Positions 39,771 through 51,830 are shown, counted from the first letter of the stretch. The stretch: 64,000 bases of DNA from Apostichopus japonicus (GCF_037975245.1 NC_092579.1:18748678-18812677), one strand, 5' to 3'. Program-made: numbers and translations. Notes: generated from the letters alone by a model not told the origin.

Positions 39771-42173
39771 ATGGTCATTTTCACAATCAGTGGTGTAACT
39801 TTCAATATTGGTACTTATTGCTTTGTAACTCAGTGACCAAATACCAGAATTCTTAGATTTTTTGCCATTTAACCATCCTAAGTGAAGTCTACCTTGGGTA
39901 GCTTAAAAACTTTCTCGGTTTCTACAGGTGGATTTGGTGGCCTTAAATATGCTTAAAATATGCTAGTTCAGCCCTACACTTTCAACTACACTGTTTTTGT
40001 CAGAGCCTGTACTTTTTGGTGGAAGGTATTTTCCAGTTCTTATTTGGTTGATATTATCAACAGGTGTCCAAACTAAAATGCAATTGTGTTCCCCAGGTTT
40101 CCTTCTTTTCCTTCTCCAAGGACCGGTTGCTAGATTTTGTCGTTCGGAGGTGACGTTTTCCGTTAACAATTGGTACCTAAGTTTGACTGCAACTAAGTTC
40201 TAATTAAGCGGTGTAAATTTTGTTAAGTAAGGTTGCATTATTACAATAACTAATGTGTCTAATATCTGGGCCCTAAAAGAATTGTGTAAATTTCAAATTT
40301 AATGTTAACTTTTCTGTTAACTTTTCCGTCACCTCCGAAACAAAGCATTCTTCAGCCCAAGATTTAAGTAAACAATAGTATAGCCATTTTGAACTTATTA
40401 AAATATACCTCACCAGCTAACGTAATATTTGAGTAAAATTTGTGACAACATGACCAGTCGTTTTAATTTCTGGGAGATTCTTAACTTTCTGTTAACATGC
40501 ATCACCTCCGAAACACCTTGTCCCCTCCGAAACAGGTTAGTTGGAAATTTTATCTCTACTAAATCCAATAAACATCTTCCTTGGCTAAAACTCATATTAC
40601 AGTAATTCTGTAGAGGTGTAGCAACCAGTATGATAATATCTTTTAAAAGGTCCTTTATTAATTGGGTCAATCCATGCCAAATCAACAGATTTTTGGGTCG
40701 ATTCCACGTCGACCCTCTCTGAATCGCCTGAAATTGATATGGTGTCTTGCCACATGTCTCAAAGGATGAAATTGGGCAAAAAAACTTTTGAAAAACTTTT
40801 GGTTGCTAGGATATGGCCACACCTAGCAACCAAATCCAGATTGCATTTTGAGAGCCCTAAATTTATGTCACGTTTGGAGGCATCTTTTGCATAAATGTAA
40901 AGTATTTTATGTCTGATATTGCAAATATTATGGAAGACATGTGACCAGCTTTCAAATTTAGCTAATTTTGAGGAAATTTTACAGTCTCAATTTTTTGGTA
41001 ACAAGTAATTAAAATGGCAAAAAATGAGATAGGGGCCTTTTCTGGCCCTACTTTGAGTGTGCTCTATATTCACAAGCAATGGCATGTTTGAGTTTTAATT
41101 TGCATAGAATCCTTGTACAGTGGTAGTTGTACGGGAAAAGTGCCCAAAAAATGTTGAGCCGGTCGTACCTTTTACGAACAGCGCCCTTAAGTTTAAGAAA
41201 TCTCACTTCTGGCCCTAATTGGGGGTCCAATTTGGGGCTGTGGGTAAATTTGAATTTTTCTTTAAATACCATTTTTCAGGAGTGTATTGACTATTTTTAA
41301 AAACTCAAGTCAAAAAGTTGTGTATTTTGTGTTATCTACTCACATTCACGACTCGAAAATTGCGAAAATCACATAGTTCATATGTATGAAAATGCCTGCA
41401 CAAGCCGATTCGAGTAATTCAAATGACAACTTCTTAGCATTAGCATAAAGGTGCTTAATAATTAAGAGGGTGGTACACTAGCATAAGGACTACCAATAAA
41501 CTGCATTTTCAGGGTCACATGCCCAACGATGCCTGTGAACAGCGCCCTCAAACATCACATTTTACCAACATTTTGGGCTATTTTGGCATTTCAAGGTCAA
41601 ATTTGGTCACAATTAAAACATTTATTTTTTGTTTTCAATACTAAACTAGTAAGACATGTATAGTTATGATGCAAAGAATGAGCTCTGGGCAACTTGGATT
41701 GGATATTAGCCCTCTGTGAGGAGACATTATTTAGGGTGTTTGACTTGGCCTTATCTGTTTTTTAAATAGTTTTAAGTTAAAATTAAGAAAAACAATCCTT
41801 GATTTCCAATGAATTTTTAGTTAACATGGAAATATCTGCAATAGTATTATAAACTTTCTGCCAAATTCTTTTCATTTTTTAGTAACATATAATGATTTAC
41901 AGTAAGCATTTTAAAGTTTACTTGATCAGAGTACTGTTTTAACACTGTAAAATATGGTTGCTTAAAAATATTTCTTTTTGCTTAAAGTTTCCTAGAGTCA
42001 TACAGTCACTGAAAAATTACTCCCATAAATGTATATGTTTAAGCTCCAAAATGTTGAAGATACAAAAATTTGAACCCTTTAACATGTGATGTTAGTAAAA
42101 ATTTCAATATGGTGTTTGAAATTTTGGCCCTGAGTGTACAAAAGTTTAACCACTGATTGTGAAAATGACCATA
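39771..42173. mobile_element. 2.4-kb element with ~30-bp terminal inverted repeats
   Basis: Left ATGGTCATTTTCACAATCAG is matched by its exact complement ending at 42173, and the match continues through GTGGT..AACTTT. Both ends are bordered by TATA-type sequence, compatible with a TA target. The interior has repeated CACCTCCGAAAC and GAACAGCGCCCT motifs but no transposase. Confidence 0.7.
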
Positions 42174-42187
42174 TACATGCACGCATA

Positions 42188-42494
42188 CAGGGGGATAGAA
42201 GCTTGCGGGCATGTGCCTCCCAACTATTTTTCAAAATAGCAAATGTGCCCTACTGGCAATAAAATGTGCCCCTTTGATGAAGAACTGTCTTTTGGATATC
42301 TTAAGCCTTTGTTAATTTAAAAAAAAAATGCACCAAAATTGTATTGATAACATACTAACACATCATATACAGTATATTTAAGTGATTTGGCCGGGGTGTA
42401 TCTGTTTATAGCATAACAAGTGGTGATTGTGGAATGAGAAAGTGCCCCTCTGATGTTGTGCCCCCCCCACTTTTTGGAAGCTTCCTACCCCCTG
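42188..42494. mobile_element. Short TIR element (307 bp)
   Basis: Ends CAGGGGGATAGAAGCTT and the complement of CAGGGGGTAGGAAGCTT. Flanking 8-mers CACGCATA and CACCCACA match at six positions, a likely eroded target duplication. The interior has GTGCCCCTCTGATG-like paired motifs. Confidence 0.65.
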
Positions 42495-42610
42495 CACCCA
42501 CACATACTTATACATGAATACACAAACACATACACACACACACGCAATCACCATCGCATAGATTAATTCGGCCTTCGGCAATGAATCAATAGATTGTTAA
42601 AATATCCTAC

Positions 42611-42706
42611 CTGTAGTGAATGATTTATGTAATCTCTTCAATCGGTTTTCCCAAGACTCTGTATCAGATTCCATATCACTTTCACAGTCCTCCTCATATG
42701 GATCAA
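42611..42706 (-). CDS. Acidic linker exon, copy C
   Basis: 96 bp, phase 1 in and out, TTTGTTCCAG acceptor and ACAG|GTAGGA donor. Reads DPYEEDCESDMESDTESW, then ENRLKRLHKSFTT. Acidic/Ser-rich start and basic end match the exons at 44653 and 50563, so it is one of three repeated exons. It cannot join the SH2 exon directly (phase 1 into phase 0) but fits the 38155 exon. Confidence 0.65.
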
Positions 42707-43073
42707 CTGGAACAAAAAAAATTATAAATGCTATGAATGATATCTGTTGCAGAATTAGGCATGAACCCAAGAGGTAATTGAATTGCCACTGGTAGTAGTT
42801 TTACTTAAGTGTAATCTTTTTTGGCAAACAGGTATTGAAAAATCCCAATCTGCTCTTCTCTAGCTATGGTGGTTAGCACCATATAGCTATCTCTAGTTGA
42901 TCTTAGCATCATATGACCAATTCTTCAGCATCAATTTAAGATACAGTACCGTACTTAACTGAGTATTTGCTAGTGTGACTACAACTATGACTTGAGCAGA
43001 AGGAAAAGAAACAGGTCTATGCAGTCATGCTTGTGTGTATGGATGTATATGTGTATATGTAAGTGACATGCAT

Positions 43074-43683
43074 CAGTGGCGGCTGGAACGGGGGAGGGGG
43101 GCTTGGGGGGCCTCGGACCCCCAATGAAAAAGTTGAGGGGGCAAATGCATGATAAGCCCCCCCAATATTTACCAAGGCTCCGAAACGTGCATCTGCTCAT
43201 TTTTCAATGCATACTTGTCGATCTGTCCGATGCACACGTATACTATATAGGTGTAATAATTTTAGTAAATGCTGGGGGGACCCTCGGCCTGTCCCCTGGC
43301 TATAGACCACATTGTCACTCCAACCGTGTCTTCACGCCAAGTGAAAAGTGGAAGCAGTGAGTGTGAGTACTGGTAAGCTCAACACAACTTCGTCTTAGGC
43401 CAATGAGTAATAGCTACTCTCTTAAAACACCATCGAATATATACAAATAACAATGTTTTTACAGATTTTTACGTGCAGTCTGAGAAAGTGCAGGCTTCAG
43501 ACCCATATTTTAGGGCTAGTTATTCGCAGCTTAAAACACTCGGGTAGTGCCGTTTCCTGCCATCTGGGGGTTTGAAAAACCCAAAATTTTCTTGTACACT
43601 CCGCGCCAACCGATGGTGGCGCTTCGCTTAGATAGTCTCCACACATTAGCCCCCCCAATAATTTTCCCGTTCCGCCGCACCTG
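43074..43683. mobile_element. hAT-like element (610 bp)
   Basis: Termini CAGTGGCGGCTGGAACGGG and complement of CAGGTGCGGCGGAACGGG, with exact 8-bp flanks ACATGCAT (43066-43073, 43684-43691). Both subterminal parts are G- or C-rich. The shared GGCGC module is at about 43603 on the plus strand. Non-coding. Confidence 0.85.
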
Positions 43684-43739
43684 ACATGCATGTGATGCCA
43701 CTTGTAAACATAATAACTATACTTAAAGCAATCTTCAGT

Positions 43740-44171
43740 TGAGCTCATACTAGGTAGGTAGAATACCTTTTTGTGAGTACATGGTCCCTATTGCTGTTGG
43801 TTGAGGTCAACGTTCATCTGAGGTAAAAAACTGTTAACCTTTAATCATCGTAATTTGAGACAAATTTCAATTAAATTCATGCTTGTTATGTAGATTATTC
43901 ATAGTGAGTACATGGTCCCTATTGTTTTTCTCAAAGGTCAACAGATGTCAAACACTGACAACCTTGTAAACACCTTATCTTGACAAGACACACTTCAATT
44001 GAGCTCATATATTAGTATGTGTATTCTTTCGAGTGTTTATATGACCCATATTGTTTTATATGGAGGTTAACAGAGGTCAAACATAGAAACCTTGTAAACA
44101 ATATATATCTTAATGAGGTAAACTTCAATTGAGCTTATACAGTACTTGGTGGGTAGGTTACCCATAGTGAG
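43740..44171. repeat. Degraded tandem array of ~115-140 bp units
   Basis: Three to four copies carrying TTCAATTGAGCTCATA, GAGTACATGGTCCCTATTG, GAGGTCAACAGAGGTCAAA and ACCTTGTAAACA. The array resumes after the SINE at about 44464-44560. Confidence 0.75.
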
Positions 44172-44463
44172 AAGGTAGGTAGGTTTTCTTCTGTGCCAGA
44201 TGGCTCATAAGGTAACTAGTGCTTAAACCTGGTTTCCATGATGCAAGTAAAATCAGAGTCAAACACTCCCCCAATCCGTCAATCCCTTGCTTACTAGCCC
44301 CTAGCCAAAGCTAGCGCCCATTTTAGAGATGGGTGGACTGAAGCAAATGGAGTATTAAAAGTGTCTTGCACAAGGATTCAACGTATTGAATATGCCACCT
44401 GTGGGACTCAGACTCACAACCTGTGTGTTACGAGTCAAATGCACAAGGCACTAAGCCACCATG
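44172..44463 (-). mobile_element. tRNA-derived SINE with target-site duplication (292 bp)
   Basis: Flanked by ACCCATAGTGAG on both sides (44160-44171, 44464-44475). On the minus strand the head reads GGTGGCTTAGTGCC (A-box-like), an anticodon-arm-like CTCGTAA, and a B-box-like GTGAGTCTGAGTCCC. It is inserted in the 43.7-44.5 kb tandem array, so it is younger than that array. It is unrelated in head sequence to the SINE at 27-31 kb. Confidence 0.8.
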
Positions 44464-44652
44464 ACCCATAGTGAGTGAATTATTTCTATTAGTTTTTTTC
44501 GGCAGTCAAAGGTCATGTGCGGTCAACAGAGGTCCAGCAATGTGTGGGACTATGTGCGTGCCATAATGCAAAAGTGGACCTATTCCAGATTGGACTTTGT
44601 TTGGGGACCCCTGCATATATGTCCCTGGCTTAAGGATAACAATTTTCCTTAC

Positions 44653-44757
44653 CAGGCTACAATGCTTTTTGCCTTGTTGGACAACCTCTCTTTGGGGTTG
44701 ACCTGGAAGAACATGCTTGGTCAAGATCGCTACTTTCACTATCTTCATCCAGGGTAC
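44653..44757 (-). pseudogene. Acidic linker exon, copy B, with TAG
   Basis: 105 bp, phase 1 both ends, TTTGCAG acceptor and strong CCTG|GTAAGG donor. Reads TLDEDSESSDLDQACSS, then RSTPKRGCPTRQKAL, then TAG two codons from the donor. The layout matches the other two linker exons. The stop means that it is decayed, skipped, or the last exon of a short transcript. Confidence 0.55.
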
Positions 44758-45020
44758 CTGCAAACCAAAATAAAAGAACCATGTACGATTTAATTAATTG
44801 TAAGTATGAAATTCATTCTTTCAACAAGAAATTGATAGGTAGATATTGATGGTTTGGAATATAAGAATTTCAGGTATCCTTTGGCTCCATATTCAAGAAC
44901 GTCATATTCACTACAAATATTGTATTCTCATAATTAATTTACAACACTGTGATTTCTTCTGACTAGTAGCCGCATAGGCGTACGAGGCGGGGGGGCAGGG
45001 GGGCAGAATGCCCCCCCAAA

Positions 45021-45168
45021 TTTCCAGAGGACAAGAAATTCGGGCAAAAGTCCTGAAAAATTCGGGCAGCCTAAGAGGAGAAAAAAAAATATATATATAT
45101 TTCTTTTTTCTCCTCTTAGGCTGCCCGAATTTTCAGGACTTTTGCCCGAATTTCTTGTCCTCTGGAAA
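45021..45168. repeat. 148-bp near-perfect inverted repeat
   Basis: Arms of about 60 bp run from TTTCCAGAGGACAAG inward to CCTAAGAGGAG and back. The loop is an A-rich and (AT)n tract. The arms differ by hardly more than one base. Confidence 0.92.
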
Positions 45169-45361
45169 TATATATATAAATATGCAGTAGCTTGCCCGAA
45201 TCTTTTTCAAGTTTTTGCCCGACAATTCCATGATTTTCTTTATTTAGCATCATGATGCCCGAATATTTCTGTGTAACACCACCGTAAGCGCAGTTCATCT
45301 GGGCTACCACGCTTTTTGCACGATCGATTTTTTTTCTAACTATTCAATTGTATACCTGGAC

Positions 45362-46002
45362 CGAGGGCGGCGGAACCGGGGGGGGCACAGGGGGCACGTG
45401 CCCCCCACTTTTCCTCAGGTTAAAAATGTGCCTTTTTTCTACATAAAAACTGAGGTGCCTCAAGTTAGCAAGAAGCCAGGGAACCAGAATGAACACTCGG
45501 GAAGGGCAATCTGAGGGGTTTGTAAAACCAAAAATTTTCTAGTACGCTCCGCGCCAACCGATGGTGGCGCTCCGCTCAGATAGTCGTGCATACAACTTTG
45601 CAAATCTTGGCTAAGCCAGTGACTTTTAATGAATTTCTGTGGGTCAAACTCAAAGCTATTTCGAATGGAAAAAAATTGTTAAGATATTAACAAGAAAAAA
45701 ACTCTAATTCGGAAGATTCCTACATTAGCAACTAGCATGATTTCACCTCATTTTGTCTCAAAAGAAAACTTGTTCCTTGTTCCCAATTTGCGCATTGGAT
45801 ATTGCAGTGCTAGTATGCATATTTTCCTTTAGGGGCGGGGGGGGGCGTTGATGGAGTGATGTGTATACACAAATAAGATAATACAATAAGAGTTATAAAG
45901 GGTACTAAATGTAAGCCTGCATCAGTCCAATCGAATTTCTGCAAAGTGCCCTTTGATGTCGGTAAACCCCCCCCCAGATTAAAAGTGCTTCCGCCGCCCT
46001 TG
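45362..46002. mobile_element. Nested hAT-like element (641 bp)
   Basis: CGAGGGCGGCGGAA at the left and the complement of CAAGGGCGGCGGAA at the right, with an exact 8-bp duplication ACCTGGAC (45354-45361, 46003-46010). The interior has a GGCGC module at about 45551. It inserted into the 44973-46572 element. Confidence 0.88.
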
Positions 46003-46580
46003 ACCTGGACATCCCCAACATGAGTGTATATAAGAAACATTTTCTTTTTCATGGATGGTGGGGGAAGGGGGGAGTGCCTACAAGCCTAGAAGTATATAGG
46101 TTTATCATATTCTTTGTTATATTTTATACTTTTTTGTGAGACAAATTGCAGTCTCACCCGACACAGCGACATTATCCCGCCTACGCGTCGTTGAACAATG
46201 TATGTTTTTCTGGAGGTAGCTGAGTACTGTGTTAAAATAATAAATACTGTAACTAAATAGGAGCTTAAAAAATATACTGTCCCATTTTTCCCCTTCAAAG
46301 TGATGTTACCATTTTTTCTTCTTCTAATTTACCAAATTTTTGGGGAAGTGTAAATTTCTAAAACGTGAGATTATAAAATAAAGAATGTTTAGATGCAACT
46401 TGCAAGGCCTCAGAAGTGCCGTTTCCGGCAATCTGAGAGGCATTGTGTGCCAAAAATTTTCTTGTACGCTATGCGCCAACCGATGGTGGCGCTCCGCTTA
46501 GATAGTGTCACGGGAACTTTCGGGCACAAAAAGTTCTGCCCCCCCAAACTGAAATGGTCCTGTACGCCTATGAGTAGCCA

Positions 46581-48500
46581 TAATGGTAGGCTTACATGGA
46601 CTGTACTGTATGTTAATCAGTCCATGTACAATATTCAGCCCATAGCCATGTACTGTTGGACACCTCACTGAAGTATGTCATTCAACGCATGTGTTGTTTA
46701 GAATGATTTAGTACTTAAGCACACTTTTTTAACTACCCATTATTTTTTGCAGTGGCATAGTGAGGGGAGCAAGGGAACTTTCCCCAAGGCACAGGGTATA
46801 GGGCCCCCTGCCCCTCGGTGCTGATAATGCTCACTATGCCACTGATCGTACTTGGAGTTTTTGCATGCAAGACATCATCAAAATTTGCAATATATTGAAG
46901 AAATTACAGCAATTACAACAAACTGAATGTTGACACCCAGCATGTAGCCATCCATGCGTGTGCATACTGTAGTAGGACACTTGTCACTGGTCCATCTTAT
47001 TCCAGGGAGTTCATAAAGTAATGGATTTACCACCAGCGAGAAGACACGTACATGAATAAATAGGAGGTGGGATACATCTGATTTCCTCTATCTTAAACAA
47101 TATTTTGTGTCACCTTTACATATAAGTAACATTAGGTAAACACATACATACCATATGAGTATTTAATGAGTAACATTAGGATATTCAAAATTTCTAATAC
47201 CTCAAAATATTGAAATTATACAGATCAATGATTGGTAAGTAGGACATTCAGCATACAACCATTCACACATGAGGGTGAGACACTTGTTACTGGTCTATCT
47301 TAGTTAGGGAAATTATTAGTTAAAGATGATAAACCTGTCTAGCTCCTATTGAAGCACTACACAACCTTTGAATGTGTTACATCTTCCATACACTACCTCA
47401 TATATAGACTAAAGAATTCCTGCTATATATAGAATGAACATAGACTTGTGTGTGTCATGAACACATGTGGCCTCCACTTCTGAATATCTATATATATATT
47501 ATAAATAGGAAACATATTCCTTATATGTTAAAGACATACAGCTAAATGAATACTGTAGTAGGTAGGCCATTCAGCAAGCAGCCATGTACTGTAAGACAAA
47601 GTTTGTTACTGGTCCATCTTTTGTCAGGGAATTTATAGTTGAGTATGCTAAACGTTTGCCTAGATCACTGTAGCCTAGTATATGTCCATGACCTTTGAAT
47701 ACATATTCCATATACTAAATTCTGTACCCCACAATGTACAATGAACATGGATTTGTGTGTTTGGAAGGGGGGGGGGGCTACTAAGTGTGAGAGACCCATT
47801 GAAGATGAGTAAAAATGTTTTAGGGATTTTCATGTACACACATTGCCTCCACCATCTTACTGTATGTCAAATTAAACATTTGGTGTCAACTTCAACATGG
47901 GCAACATTAGGGGGACATATTCATGTTGAAGACATTGTCATTGGACCATTTTATTTCAGGGAATGTATAGTTGTGGATGATAAATATTGGCCTAGCTGGC
48001 TCTCACTGTAGCCCTTCATGACCTTCGAATACATATTCCATACTACATACCTCACAATGTGTAATGGACATGGATTTGTGTGTGTGGAGGGAGAGGAGGC
48101 TACTAGGTAGGAAAGACCCATTAAAGACATGGGAACATGTTTTAAGGATTGCCATGAACACTATATGTGGCTTTAATGTCTTACAGGCCTATCAAATTAA
48201 ATATTTTGTGTCAACTTACACATACAGTAGGCAACATTAGGGGACATATATTCATATGTTGAAGACGTGCTATTAGCCACTGTGCCCCTGCTTATCTTGA
48301 ACCCTGGTCCATCTTATTTCAAGGAATTTATAGTTGAGGGTGCTAAACATTTGCCTAGCTCTCACTGTATCCCTACATAACCTTTGGATAAATATTCCAT
48401 ACTACTTAGCTCACAGTGTCCAATGGGCATATAAGTGGAGGGGGGGGGGGCTACTAAGTAGGATAGACCTGCATTGGAAACATGTGTAACTAGGCTATAT
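46581..48500. repeat. Tandem array of ~330-350 bp units, about five copies
   Basis: Units share CTGGTCCATCTTATTTCAGG, GAATTTATAGTTGAG, CATGACCTTTGAATACATAT, GGATTTGTGTGTGTGGA and GCAACATTAGG. Copies are moderately diverged. A further partial unit (CATTCAGCACACAGCCA) follows the transposon at about 50367-50480. Confidence 0.8.
46750..46844. mobile_element. 95-bp miniature inverted-repeat element
   Basis: CAGTGGCATAGTGAG and CTCACTATGCCACTG are exact complementary ends around a C/G-rich middle. No target duplication is visible. It lies in the first unit of the 46.6-48.5 kb array. Confidence 0.8.
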
Positions 48501-48555
48501 CAAAGTTCAAACACAAGCGTTAAAATGCCTCATAACTCAATTTTTTTATAATATT

Positions 48556-50361
48556 CAGGGTTCTGCCGCTGCCGGTCGGCGCCGGTCGGGCCCGACCGGC
48601 ACGCTGAATTACCGACCGCCACAATCTGCCTGAGTGACTTTTCCGACCAGCACTTATTTTCGATAGGAACTCAAAAAAACAGCTCCATAGCCGGAGGGTC
48701 GAACGTACAGAAACAATCTGTTTGAGACAAGGGGAAATCCAGTTCATAACTGTTCAAAATATCCAACACATCACAGTGTCATACTTAGTAAAAATTACCA
48801 GAGTTCCGCATTCCAGACCAATGACTGTTTTCCGTTTCCAACTCCCGATCGTACTTTTGATAGTTTCATGTATATCTATTTTTATCGCGCGAGACACAGG
48901 CACTATCTAGCTAGCTAGTACACATACGGCTGTTAACCTTCGTAGCAGATGAATTTACATCATATTGCATTAGGCACGAGTGACAAGGGCTGGAAAACCT
49001 TGCGAAGCGTTCGAACCAGGTTCGCGGGAAATCCGCGATGCTCGCGGGAAATCCAGCCCGGCTGGCGGGAAAAAAATCGGACAAAAAAAAAATAGAAAAA
49101 AAAACGGGACGAAAAACTAAAAAAAAAACACAAAGGACAAATAAGTACATCTATAAAAAAAAACAAAAAATAAAATTTCACAAGAAAAGTTTCAGAAACA
49201 AAAAGAAAATGTTCAGAGAGCGTGCTCGCAATTTTAGTCACAATACCAACGAGTAATGATGTGTCCCCAACCCACTTACAATGGCTATTTCGCAAGCTTC
49301 AGGGTATACGTGTCACACGGACACCCACGGCCCAGCGCGGGAAGGTTGCTGTAATAAATCAGCCTCGCGGGAAATGTTTTGAACAATATTGCCATTCCAC
49401 GTTCTTTTATATTTGTATTGTATGTTGGTTAGTAAACGTTTTCTTTCGTATGAATTTGACTTCAGTTCAGTGTTCCCACTAAGGTGCGGGATTCCCTTCA
49501 ACTGACTCAGTAATCCCGCAAAGAAAACATTTGTCTGCTGGAAATCCCCACATCGTTTTTTGCATTCGCAATGAGTTTATACTCAATGTACAACTTATTC
49601 ACTTGACCGTATAGAGAAAAAAAACTGAAAATCAATTGTGTACCAATTGTGTACGGAAAGTTGGTAGGCTACACCTTTCAAATTTTATGAAAGATCGAGC
49701 AAAGCACTTTCGAAAAATTCACGCCAAACTTGCATATCGTACTAAATGCAACTAATGTCATGTAAACAAGGCTCTAGTGCATCCATTTATGAATATACCG
49801 TAAGACCACATCTGGTGTTAAGCGGGGGGAAAAGAAAGTATTTTCTAGCATTTCCAAAAATACCGAAAAAATAATATCCTACCATAGTTAAGTGTATAGC
49901 AAATAGCCTAACCACCTCGGCGGTTATGTAACGGATCTCACGTAACTACAAAATCACAACTAATTGTATTTTGCGGAGTTTACGTTTTCTACAAGAACAT
50001 GGAAACAATATTTAACATTGAGTTAATCATGCCAAGTGGCCTAAAACATGTGATTACAAGGGTAACTTTCATAAAGAAGGCCATAGCAAGGGGCCTTGAT
50101 ATCGTGCTATGCGTGTATGGTATGTACTCTGGTGCTCCAGATATTTGTCCTAACTTTTTTCATTAATTATGAAAAATTCCAGACATGAGATCTCATTTCA
50201 AAGCTGTCTACATGTGGCTCAGAAAACTCGGGAAGGGCCGTTTCCGGCCATCTGGGGGGTTTCCAAAACCGAAAATTTTCTTGTACGCTCCGCGCCAAAC
50301 GATGGTGGCGCTCCGCTTAGATAGTCCTGCCGGCACTCAATACACCCTGGGCAGAACCCTG
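48556..50361. mobile_element. TIR element interrupting the tandem array (1806 bp)
   Basis: CAGGGTTCTGCC at the left and GGCAGAACCCTG at the right, bordered by ATATT on both sides. The left subterminal contains the palindrome CCGGTCGGGCCCGACCGG. The right part shares ~500 bp with the 34513-37684 element and contains the GGCGC module near 50292. The middle has repeated GCGGGAAATCC motifs. No transposase frame. Confidence 0.75.
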
Positions 50362-50562
50362 ATATTATATGTACTTGCCCAATGTTAAATGAATGGCGGT
50401 TATGACATTCAGCACACAGCCAAGGACAGTAACACAAAGTTTGTCACCGGACCTGTATTGGAGTACACTTCAATCCAAACATCACAAAAGACATTTTTTG
50501 TATGTGTACGCAGTTGTCAAACTCATTATCAATCACTACATGAAATATCAAACCTTTCTTAC

Positions 50563-50661
50563 CTGTCAAGGTTTTGTGTGCTCGTTTCAGTGGATGACTA
50601 CTGTCACAGGAGCTTGTTTCAGATTCTGTAACATTTTCACAACTTTCCTCATCTGGTGGAA
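50563..50661 (-). CDS. Acidic linker exon, copy A
   Basis: 99 bp, phase 1 both ends, ATCTTTCAG acceptor and ACAG|GTAAGA donor. Reads PPDEESCENVTESETSS, then CDSSHPLKRAHKTLT. It shares the acidic, Ser-rich first half and the KR-x-H-K ending with the 42611 exon. It is intact and is the most upstream kinase-gene exon I can see. Confidence 0.65.
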
Positions 50662-50719
50662 CTGAAAGATATGTGCAAAAGGTCATGAAGAATTTGTAGC
50701 TACAGAGTATACAGTTCAT

Positions 50720-51830
50720 AATTATTTAAGAATGAAACAGATCCAACAGTAAGCTAATGGGGCCTTACTTTACCTACCACTGTAACGTTGGCTAGGCGTT
50801 TTGGACTAGCCATAACTGTGTGTTATGGTTTATCAAAGGTGGAAGCTCTTTAACCGATCTTCAGCCAAATAAGCAGAATTTGTAGCAAAGTACTGTACCT
50901 GTAATATATGTCATATTTTCCGAGAGTATTTTTCACTCATAGAGACAGATATTTTGACTATTTATTTCTTCAATGTTATTTACATTTTAGACTGTTGAAC
51001 AGTGGCTTAATAAATTGGACAGATCATTAAATGTTTTGTTTTAGTGTTTTTTCAATAAAATAAAATACTGTTTTTTTGCGTGCTTTGGGCGCGGTTATTA
51101 GACCTCCTAATCAAAGGTTTATTCTATACTAATTAGGTTATATTAATTGTTGCTGTTGGATTTAACTAAATTCTTTTGTCTCGATAATTTGTGTTTCAAG
51201 GGTTTCAAGTTTTGTTCTGTTTGAACCATTTATTTATTTACAAGTTTATTAAATAATTACTATACATAATAATTTATGTTTTATGGTGTTGCTTCATATT
51301 TCTTGTTTGTGTCGATGGCCACCAATACTAATGAATGGGTGATCGTGATCTAGTAAATAAGTGAGGTTCCTTATCTGACCAAAATTCGGGTAAATATCCA
51401 CAACGTTAACTAAAACCTCCACAACACAGTCACTGCTGTTTGAAAGATTCTTACCCACTTTTACTAGTTTTAGCAATAAGTTTTTTCTTACTTCACTGTG
51501 TGTAGCACATCTTCATCACGGACAACATTTTGTGATCATATTTTAAAAAGGAATTCAGTGCTAAAAGACAACAAATTTGCCAAAACTTAACACACACAAT
51601 ACTGCAGGACAGACTTCTAAGTAACCATGCTTTTACCAGGACATTTGTACCCAACCCGCCGTATCAGCCAGTGAAAAAAAACGATAGATACATTCACTAA
51701 GTACTATGGTCTAGCTTGATCGCCAGAGCTTAAATACTCTTATGCAGAAGTTTAAACTTCAAGCACTTTCAAATAATTGTGTAGTTGTTATTTGCTACTA
51801 AACACTAATCGTTTAAGTCACGAAACCTTT
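50720..51830. other. Non-coding stretch
   Basis: AT-rich DNA with no exon, no F-BAR-like peptide and no defined repeat ends. Confidence 0.4.

Larger units (their letters stand above)
44973..46572. mobile_element. Outer TIR element hosting a nested element (1600 bp)
   Basis: CATAGGCGTAC at 44973 and its exact complement ending at 46572. The flanks AGTAGCCG and AGTAGCCA agree in seven of eight bases, so an 8-bp duplication with one change is likely. Inside lie a foldback (45021-45168), a complete younger element (45362-46002) and a copy of the GGCGC module near 46473. Confidence 0.75.

Noticed and set aside
46086-46671. Coding frames in 46.1-46.7 kb
   Set aside because: They overlap the end of the CATAGGCGTAC element and its GGCGC module and have no motif.
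48960-49295. Phe-rich 111-codon membrane-like frame
   Set aside because: It reads through A-rich low-complexity DNA inside a transposon.
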